From: JBKJTP01 sp046590195
GTDB taxonomy: Bacteria; Bacteroidota; Ignavibacteria; Palsa-1295
Length of the DNA stretch: 14,662 nt
Direction of reading: 5' to 3'
Assembly (NCBI GenBank): GCA_046590195.1
Contig: JBKJTP010000193.1
Coordinates: forward strand, 1 to 14,662
The translations under genes were made by a program, and so were the position numbers. Below the pieces are notes generated by a model. It was not told where the DNA came from and ran no database searches. It worked only from the letters and a program-made list of their open reading frames with translations. This document shows positions 6,179 through 13,030 of the stretch, piece by piece. The stretch's first letter is position 1, and the number at the start of each line of letters is the position of its first letter.

Positions 6179-6242
6179 CAGGCTGCTACTTCAATTGTGA
6201 AGGGCAGCCTGTGAAGTTTTGGAAACTCCCCCCAGGAGTTTT
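6179..6242 (+). promoter_or_regulatory. Two hairpins in the atpD-pckA gap
   Basis: Hairpin 1: CAGGCTGC (6179-6186) pairs with GCAGCCTG (6204-6211), with an inner stem CTTCA/TGAAG closing an ATTG loop. Hairpin 2: AAACTCC (6223-6229) pairs with GGAGTTT (6235-6241) around a C-rich 5-base loop. Neither has a strong T tract, so they could be weak terminators for atpD or part of a structured leader for pckA. The remaining 6243-6374 shows no clear promoter match. Confidence 0.4.
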
Positions 6243-6374
6243 AAGCAAAAACGGCTGTTTTACGGCACTTTCCAAGTGTTCTGAGATACGAACTAATAAT
6301 CCGGAAATCACATTTAGAGGCCTACTTATCAGGGCATTGGAGCGTATTCCATTTAAGCCCCACAACTAAAATTC

Positions 6375-6379
6375 AGGAG
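6375..6379 (+). promoter_or_regulatory. Shine-Dalgarno sequence of pckA
   Basis: AGGAG with a 7-base spacer to ATG 6387. It is one of the few clear ribosome binding sites in the window and fixes the pckA start. Confidence 0.7.
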
Positions 6380-6386
6380 TTAAGAA

Positions 6387-7979
6387 ATGGGTAATTCCGC
6401 AGAGAAGTCGATCGGTGCTCAATTGCTCGAGCACGGCATTAATCATAACAGGATCCACTTCAATCTCTCGACCGAAGAGCTGCTCGCCGAAGCACTCTCC
6501 CGCAAGGAAGGCGTACTAGCCGCCAACGAAGCATTGGTCGTATCGACGGGTAAGTTCACCGGCCGCTCGCCAAAGGACAAGTTCATCGTCAAGCATCCCG
6601 AGAGCCAGGACAAGGTTTGGTGGGGAACGGTCAACAAGGACATCTCGGAAGAGAACTTCAATAAGCTCTACGCGAAGATGGTCGCCGCGATGAACGAGAA
6701 GGAGATCTTCGTAGCCGATCTCTTCGCCGGCGCCGATAAGGAGCACCAGCTTTCGCTCCGCGTTATTAACGAGTATGCATGGCACAACTTGTTCTGCCGC
6801 GATCTCTTCATTCGTCCAACGCAGGCCGAGCTCGCTGAGCACCGTGCTGAGTTCACGGTGATCGACATGCCATCGGTCAAGGCCGATCCTGCAACCGACG
6901 GCACTGCAAGCGAGACGTTTATCGTCCTCAATATCGAAAAGGGCATCATCCTCATCGGCGGCACCGAGTACTCAGGTGAGATGAAGAAGTCGATCTTCAC
7001 AACGTTGAATTATCTGTTGCCGAATAAGGGCGTCATGTCAATGCACTGCTCGTCGAACGTTGGCGAAGCTGGCGACACCGCACTCTTCTTCGGTCTATCT
7101 GGTACGGGCAAGACGACGCTCTCGGCAGATCCGAAGCGCCGATTGATCGGCGATGACGAGCACGGCTGGTCGGACAAAGGTATCTTTAACTTCGAAGGTG
7201 GTTGCTACGCTAAGACGATCAAGCTCTCGAAGGAGCAGGAGCCACAGATCTGGAATGCGATCCGTCGCGGTGCAGTACTCGAGAATGTACCACTCGATGA
7301 GAATGGAGTACCAGACTACAACGATACGTCGAAGACCGAGAACACTCGCGTCGCGTATCCTTTGAACTTCATCGAAGGTGCAGTTGAGCCAAGCGTTGGT
7401 GGCCATCCGAAGAATGTGATCTTCCTTACGGCAGATGCATTCGGCGTGCTTCCTCCGATCTCCCGCTTGACGAAAGAGCAGGCGATGTATCACTTCATCT
7501 CTGGCTACACAGCGAAGCTTGCTGGTACCGAGCGTGGCGTGACGACACCAGAGCCAAACTTCTCTACATGCTTCGGTGCACCGTTCATGGTACACCATCC
7601 GAATGTTTATGCTGATCTTCTCGGCAAGAAGATCAATGAGCATGGCGCTAAGTGCTGGTTGATCAACACGGGTTGGACCGGTGGCGCTTATGGTGTTGGC
7701 AAGCGAATGCACCTGCCGTACACTCGTGCGATGATCAATGCTGCGCTGGCTGGCGAGCTCGATAACGTTGAGACGACCACCGATCCGGTCTTCGGACTTG
7801 AGATGCCGGTATCCGTACCGAACGTACCTGACGAGGTGCTCAACCCTCGCAATACATGGGAAGACAAAGCAGCCTACGATGCAGCTGCGAAGGACCTCGC
7901 ATCGAAGTTCAACGAGAACTTCAAGAAGTACGCTGATAAGACATCGGACTCGATCAAAAACGCTGGCCCAAAGGCCTAA
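6387..7979 (+). CDS. pckA: Phosphoenolpyruvate carboxykinase (ATP-dependent)
   Basis: 530 residues, normal for the ATP-type enzyme (EC 4.1.1.49). It converts oxaloacetate plus ATP to phosphoenolpyruvate, ADP and CO2 in the cytoplasm, the entry step of gluconeogenesis. Visible motifs: TGRSPKDKF (58-66), holding the oxaloacetate-binding Arg; GTEYSGEMKKS (192-202), with catalytic Tyr and Lys; a metal-ligand His in MSMHCS (His 220); the phosphate loop GLSGTGKTT (236-244); the metal site GDDEHGW (255-261); and NTRVAYP later in the nucleotide site. All key residues are present. ATG 6387 is supported by a good Shine-Dalgarno sequence. The 328-base gap from atpD contains heptad arrays and hairpins, so a separate transcript is likely. 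It ends at a strong terminator shared with the convergent cstA. Together with CstA it suggests use of organic acids or peptides as carbon, but no shared control is visible. Confidence 0.98.
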   Translation: MGNSAEKSIGAQLLEHGINHNRIHFNLSTEELLAEALSRKEGVLAANEALVVSTGKFTGRSPKDKFIVKHPESQDKVWWGTVNKDISEENFNKLYAKMVAAMNEKEIFVADLFAGADKEHQLSLRVINEYAWHNLFCRDLFIRPTQAELAEHRAEFTVIDMPSVKADPATDGTASETFIVLNIEKGIILIGGTEYSGEMKKSIFTTLNYLLPNKGVMSMHCSSNVGEAGDTALFFGLSGTGKTTLSADPKRRLIGDDEHGWSDKGIFNFEGGCYAKTIKLSKEQEPQIWNAIRRGAVLENVPLDENGVPDYNDTSKTENTRVAYPLNFIEGAVEPSVGGHPKNVIFLTADAFGVLPPISRLTKEQAMYHFISGYTAKLAGTERGVTTPEPNFSTCFGAPFMVHHPNVYADLLGKKINEHGAKCWLINTGWTGGAYGVGKRMHLPYTRAMINAALAGELDNVETTTDPVFGLEMPVSVPNVPDEVLNPRNTWEDKAAYDAAAKDLASKFNENFKKYADKTSDSIKNAGPKA

Positions 7980-7986
7980 CAAATTT

Positions 7987-8012
7987 CAAAGCCCGCTCTT
8001 AAGCGGGCTTTG
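7987..8012. terminator. Bidirectional intrinsic terminator between pckA and cstA
   Basis: An 11-bp perfect stem, CAAAGCCCGCT with AGCGGGCTTTG, closes a CTTA loop. A-rich sequence lies on the left and T-rich sequence on the right. It is 8 bases after pckA and 6 bases beyond the cstA stop, so it serves both convergent genes. Confidence 0.9.
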
Positions 8013-8017
8013 TTACT

Positions 8018-9703
8018 TTAGACTGCTAGCTCCGGAGTAAGGGTGCTATCTCGTTCACCGCGAACTTTGAGGAGCGCGGTAACCGCAAGGTAGATCGCCA
8101 GCAAGATCAGGATCAGGGAGAACAGTCCATTGATCATCGCTGTATCGAAGCCGATGGCGGCTTTGAAATTGCCGATCACGAGCGTCGTCAGCGAGTACAT
8201 CGTGATGACCAGGACGAAGAGCATCGGTATCAAGGTAAACGCAATTCGCTTGCGAGCCTGATAAAGCCAGACGGTGATTGATAACAGCGTTAAGGCTGCA
8301 AGCAACTGATTCGATGCACCGAAAAGCGTCCAGTACTTTATCCATGAGCCTTCTACGCTGAACGCGATGAAGTATGCAGGCAAGGCCATCGTTGCTAGTG
8401 TTGCTGCAATAGCTCCGATCTTGCCTTTCCAACCGAGCAATTCTTGCAGGAGGTAGCGGCCGAGTCTTGTCGAAACATCGAGCGTATCGAAGACGAAGGT
8501 CGAGAAGGCCATCGCACCAAAGGTGATCGCGAAGTTGCGATTCTCTTCGCCGATCAACATCGTCAAGAATGAACCGATGCCGTTGCCATAGATCGTACCT
8601 GGCTTTAAGCCTTTGATCTCGTCCGACGTCATGATCATGATCGTGACCAACGCGATCAGGGCAACGAAGCCCTCCGCCAGCATCGCACCGTAACCGATCG
8701 AATGCATATCCTTCTCTTTGTTGATCTGCTTGCTGGTCGTGCCGCTGCAAACCAAGCCATGGAATCCACTGCATGCACCGCAAGCGATCGTCACGAAGAG
8801 GAAGGGGAACATGCTGCCGGTCAAGCCGCCGATATCCCATGACTTCACAGCAGGCTGCTGCACTTCAAATCCACCGAAGAACAGACCGATCACTCCTAGC
8901 GCCAGCGCAGTATAGAGAATGAAGCCTCCTAGATAGCCGCGCGGTTGCAACAATGCCCAGACCGGTATGACAGAAGCCACGCAGCAATAGGCAAGTATAA
9001 GCAAGCCCCATGATGTTGCATCCATTATGAACAGCGTGGAGTACTGGGTTCCAAGCCACACCATGAAGAAGGTAAGCGGCACAAAGATCAAGGTGCTGAT
9101 CCAAAGCTTGGGCTTGAGGAATCGCTCGACAAGCCCCATGATGATCGAGAGTATCAGATAGAAGATCGCTGCAGCAGCGACGGCTCCGCCGGCATTGAAC
9201 GTGACATTCGCGGCCGCCAATTCTTCAGACTTATGGACGAAGCTACCTGCCGTAATATCCGTGAACGCCACGATGACATAAAGCAGGGCGATCCAGATGA
9301 AGACCATCATCGCGATACCAGCGCGCTTGCCTAGATGCTTCCCCGCGATCTCGGCAACGGAGTGACCGCCATGGCGGACAGATGCTGCCAGGCTGGAGAA
9401 ATCATGGACGGCACCGATGAAGACGACGCCGAGGCCGATCCACATCAGGCAGGGCAACCAGCCCCACGACTGGCAGGCGAGGATGGGACCTGCGATGGGG
9501 CCCGCGGCGGCTATGGCCGAGAAATGCTGCCCGAATAGGTAGAAGGAGTTGGTCGGGACGTAATCGACACCGTCGTTTTTCGAGTGGGCCGGCGTCGAAT
9601 GGCTATTGTTGATCTCGAATTGCTTCTCGATCCACCGCCCGTAAATGCGGTAGGCAGCAGCGAGCAAAATGATAAATCCAAGGCCGAGAAGGGGTAGGGA
9701 CAT
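8018..9703 (-). CDS. cstA: CstA-family carbon starvation transporter
   Basis: 561 residues with many hydrophobic segments spread over the whole length, an integral inner-membrane protein. E. coli CstA and BtsT take up pyruvate, and CstA has been linked to peptide use. Family hallmarks are visible: HFSAIAAAGPIAGPILA near residues 60-76, followed by WGWLPCLMWIGLG and GAVHDFSSL; CGACSGFHGLVCSGTTSKQ near 310-330; and FDTLDVSTRLGRY plus WTLFGASNQLLAALTL towards the C-terminus. It is shorter than E. coli CstA (about 700 residues), as in the shorter CstA branch found in many other bacteria. ATG 9703 begins directly with the first membrane helix (MSLPLLGLGFIILLAAAYRIYG). It is divergent from the DUF4199-like gene and convergent with pckA. 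The substrate in this organism is an inference. Confidence 0.93.
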   Translation of the reverse strand: MSLPLLGLGFIILLAAAYRIYGRWIEKQFEINNSHSTPAHSKNDGVDYVPTNSFYLFGQHFSAIAAAGPIAGPILACQSWGWLPCLMWIGLGVVFIGAVHDFSSLAASVRHGGHSVAEIAGKHLGKRAGIAMMVFIWIALLYVIVAFTDITAGSFVHKSEELAAANVTFNAGGAVAAAAIFYLILSIIMGLVERFLKPKLWISTLIFVPLTFFMVWLGTQYSTLFIMDATSWGLLILAYCCVASVIPVWALLQPRGYLGGFILYTALALGVIGLFFGGFEVQQPAVKSWDIGGLTGSMFPFLFVTIACGACSGFHGLVCSGTTSKQINKEKDMHSIGYGAMLAEGFVALIALVTIMIMTSDEIKGLKPGTIYGNGIGSFLTMLIGEENRNFAITFGAMAFSTFVFDTLDVSTRLGRYLLQELLGWKGKIGAIAATLATMALPAYFIAFSVEGSWIKYWTLFGASNQLLAALTLLSITVWLYQARKRIAFTLIPMLFVLVITMYSLTTLVIGNFKAAIGFDTAMINGLFSLILILLAIYLAVTALLKVRGERDSTLTPELAV

Positions 9704-9737
9704 GGCTGGTTAAAAAACGTGAACTACGGGGACGCTA

Positions 9738-9756
9738 CGAAAATACCGTAATTTTG
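9738..9756. promoter_or_regulatory. Back-to-back -7 elements between cstA and the DUF4199-like gene
   Basis: On the forward strand TAATTTTG (9749-9756) is a perfect -7 match, 35 bases before ATG 9792. On the minus strand TATTTTCG (complement of 9738-9745) matches 7 of 8 positions, 34 bases before ATG 9703. The two lie 3 bases apart in an 88-base divergent gap, so RNA polymerase could not occupy both at once. No clear -33 TTG is seen for either. Confidence 0.45.
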
Positions 9757-9791
9757 TCGGAGTATCTCGCTTTAACCTCAACGCTACCCCC

Positions 9792-10307
9792 ATGAGCAAC
9801 GCAGTCATGTACGGCCTCTATGTAACGGCGGCCAATATTATCCTATCGCTGATCATGTATTTCACAGGAATGTGGAAGACGGATGCAGCATGGGTCGGAT
9901 ATCTTGCATTCATTTTCCTGATCATCGGTATCGTGATGGCGATCAAGGATCGCCGCGATAACGACAACGGAGGCGAGATCCGCTTCGGACAGGCATTCTC
10001 GACCGGCTTTACAGTCGTGCTGATCGCTGCGATAACCGGCGCCATCTTTTACTATGTCTATGCTGCATTCATCAACCCGGAGTTGGTCGATCACATCAAG
10101 CAGGGCATGGAAGAGGGTATGGCAGCACAGAAATCGCAGATGTCGGCTGAGGAATTCGAGCAGGCGAAGAAGTATAGCTTCATGATGGTCGAGCCCCCGA
10201 TGATGGCGATCTGGCAATTGCTGATCAGCCTCTTGTTGGGTTCTGTCGTTTCCGCGATCTGTGCCTCGATCCTGAAGAAGGAGCCAAAGCCGCAGGTGAT
10301 GAGCTAG
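9792..10307 (+). CDS. DUF4199-like integral membrane protein
   Basis: 171 residues. Four hydrophobic helices lie near residues 6-26, 33-51, 68-94 and 136-161. Between helices 2 and 3 is IKDRRDNDNGGEIRFGQAFSTGF, the charged-then-FGQAF pattern typical of DUF4199 proteins, which are largely restricted to Bacteroidota. A long amphipathic, acidic stretch (95-130, with INPELVDHIKQGMEEGM) lies outside the membrane before helix 4, and the C-terminus is short and basic. The function of the family is unknown. ATG 9792 places the first helix at the N-terminus; no Shine-Dalgarno sequence is visible. It has its own -7 element and a terminator 55 bases downstream, so it looks monocistronic. Confidence 0.8.
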   Translation: MSNAVMYGLYVTAANIILSLIMYFTGMWKTDAAWVGYLAFIFLIIGIVMAIKDRRDNDNGGEIRFGQAFSTGFTVVLIAAITGAIFYYVYAAFINPELVDHIKQGMEEGMAAQKSQMSAEEFEQAKKYSFMMVEPPMMAIWQLLISLLLGSVVSAICASILKKEPKPQVMS

Positions 10308-10361
10308 AAACTGGTCCGTTATTCACGGAGCACTTCGCACCCGTGAGCCAGAGTCATTGTT

Positions 10362-10392
10362 GAGAGAACCCGGCCTTAAGCCGGGTTCTCTC
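10362..10392 (+). terminator. Strong intrinsic terminator before dnaX
   Basis: A 13-bp perfect stem (10362-10374 with 10380-10392; core ACCCGGC/GCCGGGT) closes a CTTAA loop and is followed by a T/C-rich tail. A smaller hairpin TCACGG/CCGTGA lies at 10323-10346. This ends the DUF4199-like transcript and leaves only 32 bases to ATG of dnaX, so the dnaX promoter must lie in or just after the hairpin. Confidence 0.88.
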
Positions 10393-10424
10393 TTCACAAG
10401 AGTTTTCGTTGGTTTAGCGATTTT

Positions 10425-12188
10425 ATGTCAGAGATCTTTCAGGTTACAGCCCGCAAATGGCGGCCGATGCGCTTCGACGATGTGGTCGGTCAGGATCACG
10501 TCACCCGTACGCTGAAAAACGCGGTCCGCGAGGGTAGGCTGGCGCATGCCTATCTCTTCACCGGACAACGCGGATGCGGCAAGACGACAGTTGCACGCGT
10601 ACTCGCTAAGGCTATCAATTGCCCGAATGCGAAGACCAATGATTACGAGCCTTGCAACAATTGCGATGTTTGCAAGGAGATCACCGAGGGCCGGTCGATG
10701 GATGTCTCCGAGATCGATGGCGCCTCGAACAACGGCGTCGACGATGTTCGGTCTCTTCGCGATAACGTAAAGTATCCACCACTTCGCGGCGATTACAAGG
10801 TCATCATCATCGACGAGGTTCACATGCTTTCTACCAGCGCGTTCAATGCGCTGCTGAAGACGCTTGAAGAGCCGCCACGACATCTGGTGTTCATCTTTGC
10901 CACGACAGAAGTTCAGAAAGTATTACCGACGATCCTCAGCCGCACGCAGCGTTACGATTTCCGTCGCATGCAGTTGGAGGAGATCATCACTCGCCTGCGT
11001 CTGATCGCTGATACCGACAGCATTTCGATCGATGACGAAGCATTGCTCGTGATCGCAAAGAAGGCGGATGGCTCCATGCGCGATGCGCAGTCTATCTTCG
11101 ATCAGGTTGTCGCGTTCTGCGGAAAGAATGTCGAAACGCAACGCGTTCGCGAGGCGCTAAATCTTATCGACACCGACTTCTTCTTTGAAGTAAGCGACGC
11201 GATCCTCGGGCGCAACGCTGCGAAAGCATTCGAGTTGAGCCAGGCGATCAGCTCACGCGGATATGATATCGAAGAGTTCTTTATCGGTCTGCTCGAGCAC
11301 TTCCGTAATCTGCTTACCGCAAGGCTTACCGGCAAGAGCACGCTGATCGAAGTCTCTAAGGTTCATCAGGAGCGTTACCTGAATGTCTCGACTGAACTGA
11401 GTGAGGGCGATCTGATTCGCCTTGTCCGACTTGGGCAGAACGCACTCGAAGCCCTCAAGACCTCACAGCAGCCTCGCATCATCCTCGAGGTAGCACTCGT
11501 CGAGATGATGATGATGGAGCGCGCACTCGAGCTCGCTCAACTCATGGCAGCTATCCATGGCAATCGCAGTGGACTCGGTGCAGGCCCTGCACCTGAAGCA
11601 GCAAAGCCTCGCGCATCCTCGCCAGTACTGAACAGGATCGCTGAGGCACCGAAAGAGCGATTGGTCCGCGAGGTTGTTCAACCACCTGAAGACAAGGCAC
11701 CAGCACCTCTGCCGAAAGTTGAGACCAAGAAGGAGGCTACGCCTGTTTCATCGCCAACTGATCAAAGTTTTGACGCCGCCGAAGTCATAGCTCGATGGGC
11801 AGACTTTTCATCGTTCTTGAAGTCAAAGAGCCGTATACTCGGTGTAGCCATGGAGGATGTTCAGCCTGCTGGGCTTCGCCGCAATACGATCTATCTGGGG
11901 GCAGAGCTACGCGACACGATCGAAGTGCTGAAGCAATACCAGACGCAGTTCAACGGCTTCCTGCGTGAGTTCTTCGGGAAGACACAATTGATGTTCGAAG
12001 TTGGTGATCGTGACACGATGGTCGCGAAAGCTGAAGTGCCACTCGTGAATGTGTCATTACCAGGCACAGTGGGCGCTAGGGCTTCCGACAATCCGGGCGA
12101 CGGCTCTCGAACCATGCGTTCATCGGCTGATCTATCCGATCTGGAGAAAGCGATCGTCGAGAAGTTTAAAGCACATCCGGTCGACTAA
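10425..12188 (+). CDS. dnaX: DNA polymerase III subunit gamma/tau
   Basis: 587 residues. It forms the AAA+ clamp-loader ATPase that opens the beta clamp and loads it on primed DNA at the replication fork. N-terminus VTARKWRPMRFDDVVGQDHV is the family signature. Walker A GQRGCGKT is at 47-54. Four zinc-binding cysteines are at 66, 77, 80 and 83. Walker B IIIDEVH is at 127-133, followed by FNALLKTLEEPP and the arginine-finger region LSRTQRYDF (171-179), with Thr where many relatives have Cys. Domain III follows to about residue 370, then a Pro/Ala/Lys-rich linker (about 390-450) and a C-terminal domain with tau character. I see no A-rich slippery sequence suggesting programmed frameshifting to gamma. 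ATG 10425 fits the family start. It ends tail-to-tail with the ArsC-like gene, 3 bases apart. Confidence 0.96.
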   Translation: MSEIFQVTARKWRPMRFDDVVGQDHVTRTLKNAVREGRLAHAYLFTGQRGCGKTTVARVLAKAINCPNAKTNDYEPCNNCDVCKEITEGRSMDVSEIDGASNNGVDDVRSLRDNVKYPPLRGDYKVIIIDEVHMLSTSAFNALLKTLEEPPRHLVFIFATTEVQKVLPTILSRTQRYDFRRMQLEEIITRLRLIADTDSISIDDEALLVIAKKADGSMRDAQSIFDQVVAFCGKNVETQRVREALNLIDTDFFFEVSDAILGRNAAKAFELSQAISSRGYDIEEFFIGLLEHFRNLLTARLTGKSTLIEVSKVHQERYLNVSTELSEGDLIRLVRLGQNALEALKTSQQPRIILEVALVEMMMMERALELAQLMAAIHGNRSGLGAGPAPEAAKPRASSPVLNRIAEAPKERLVREVVQPPEDKAPAPLPKVETKKEATPVSSPTDQSFDAAEVIARWADFSSFLKSKSRILGVAMEDVQPAGLRRNTIYLGAELRDTIEVLKQYQTQFNGFLREFFGKTQLMFEVGDRDTMVAKAEVPLVNVSLPGTVGARASDNPGDGSRTMRSSADLSDLEKAIVEKFKAHPVD

Positions 12189-12191
12189 GAC

Positions 12192-12545
12192 CTAGAACAA
12201 TTCGCGGATCTTCTCCGGTGGCCTGGCGATCACGGCTCTTTTCCCCCGGATCACAATGGGCCGTTCGATAAGGATGGGATTCTCAACGAGGATACGAATA
12301 AGATCTTTGTCTGCGATCTCGCTTTCGGGGATTCCCATTTCTTTGTAAAGCGATTCCTTCTTCCGAAAGAGATCGATGGGACTGATGCCAAGTTTCTTGA
12401 TGAGGGCCCGTAACTCTTGCTCAGTCGGCGTGTCGATGATGTAGTCGATCGACTCGAAGGGAACGCCCTCATCCTTCAGTATTTTAATAGTCTGCCTGCA
12501 CGTACTACACGTCGGCTTTTGATAGATTGTAATTTTCTCAGCCAT
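12192..12545 (-). CDS. ArsC/Spx-family thioredoxin-fold protein
   Basis: 117 residues, the usual length. KITIYQKPTCSTCRQTIKIL (4-23) gives the first strand and the active-site loop: Cys13 matches the catalytic Cys of ArsC, and Cys16 makes a CxxC pair as in Spx/YffB-like members. NPILIERPIVI (89-99) contains Arg95 next to the cis-Pro, matching the substrate-binding Arg of glutaredoxin-coupled arsenate reductases. Arsenate reduction is therefore possible, but no arsR, arsB, acr3 or other arsenic gene is near, so a general thiol-redox or regulatory role is equally likely. The start is robust: the family begins a few residues before the first strand. The gene is squeezed between dnaX (3 bases, tail-to-tail) and the lipoprotein gene, whose start codon overlaps its own on the other strand. 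Confidence 0.85.
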   Translation of the reverse strand: MAEKITIYQKPTCSTCRQTIKILKDEGVPFESIDYIIDTPTEQELRALIKKLGISPIDLFRKKESLYKEMGIPESEIADKDLIRILVENPILIERPIVIRGKRAVIARPPEKIRELF

Positions 12546-13023
12546 GATCAGATCGTTTTATTTATCTCTCGTAGGTCTTTGCACCATTGGTGCGCTAAGT
12601 TCATGTGGCAGCAAAGTCGAGGACGAGACCGCGCGCACCGTCGATTCAACCATCGCCCCACCTTCTCGTCCGAAGCCAGATGTTTTTATGCTTCCGAAGC
12701 CATCGGCAACTGGTGAGAACTTCACGGTCGAGTATACTCAACGTGGTGTCGATAGCCTGTTTGCCATGGCTGATGCAAAGCAACTAGCCACCCCGGAGTC
12801 CGCCGCGCAATTTAACCTGACTCTTCCGCCAAAAATGACGGTGCCTCCGCATATGATGCCTGCAAAGAATATCAAGCTCACGGAGCGTACTGATAGCACT
12901 GCGATGGTCAGCTTCGCAAGTTCACACGCACCCATGACGGCTATCATGCAGTTGAAGCGTTACACCAAAGACAGTGCGAATATCTGGCTCATTGAGTCTG
13001 TCATTACCCAGCACAATCAGTAG
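12544..13023 (+). CDS. Predicted lipoprotein of unknown function
   Basis: 159 residues. A lipoprotein signal peptide occupies 1-20, with lipobox LSSC and lipidated Cys21. After the Cys comes GSKVEDE, a Lys followed by acidic residues, which resembles the export signal that moves Bacteroidota lipoproteins to the cell surface (inference). Residues 35-60 are Pro-rich. The rest is soluble, with a part rich in Met and Pro (PPKMTVPPHMMPAKN) and a C-terminal beta-type segment (MVSFASSHAPMTAIMQLKRY, then IWLIESVITQH) reminiscent of small domains with a twisted sheet. No family is recognised. ATG 12544 is well supported by the signal peptide; it overlaps the ArsC-like start codon on the opposite strand by two bases. 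A TAATTTTC element (7 of 8 match to -7) lies at 12530-12537, inside the neighbour's coding sequence. The gene ends 7 bases from rlmD, tail-to-tail. Confidence 0.75.
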   Translation: MIRSFYLSLVGLCTIGALSSCGSKVEDETARTVDSTIAPPSRPKPDVFMLPKPSATGENFTVEYTQRGVDSLFAMADAKQLATPESAAQFNLTLPPKMTVPPHMMPAKNIKLTERTDSTAMVSFASSHAPMTAIMQLKRYTKDSANIWLIESVITQHNQ

Positions 13024-13030
13024 CAGAGTG

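Noticed and set aside
6115..6369. 84-codon forward frame between atpD and pckA, considered as a possible atpC
   Set aside because: It translates a heptad array (NSEFRTQHSEF) and has none of the epsilon-subunit features; it is not coding.
7095..7982. Long minus-strand open frame (295 codons) opposite pckA
   Set aside because: It is the antisense of a well-supported gene with all catalytic motifs; open antisense frames arise from its codon bias.
10425..12188. Programmed frameshift site in dnaX giving a short gamma form
   Set aside because: No A-rich heptamer of the type used in E. coli was seen in the linker region.
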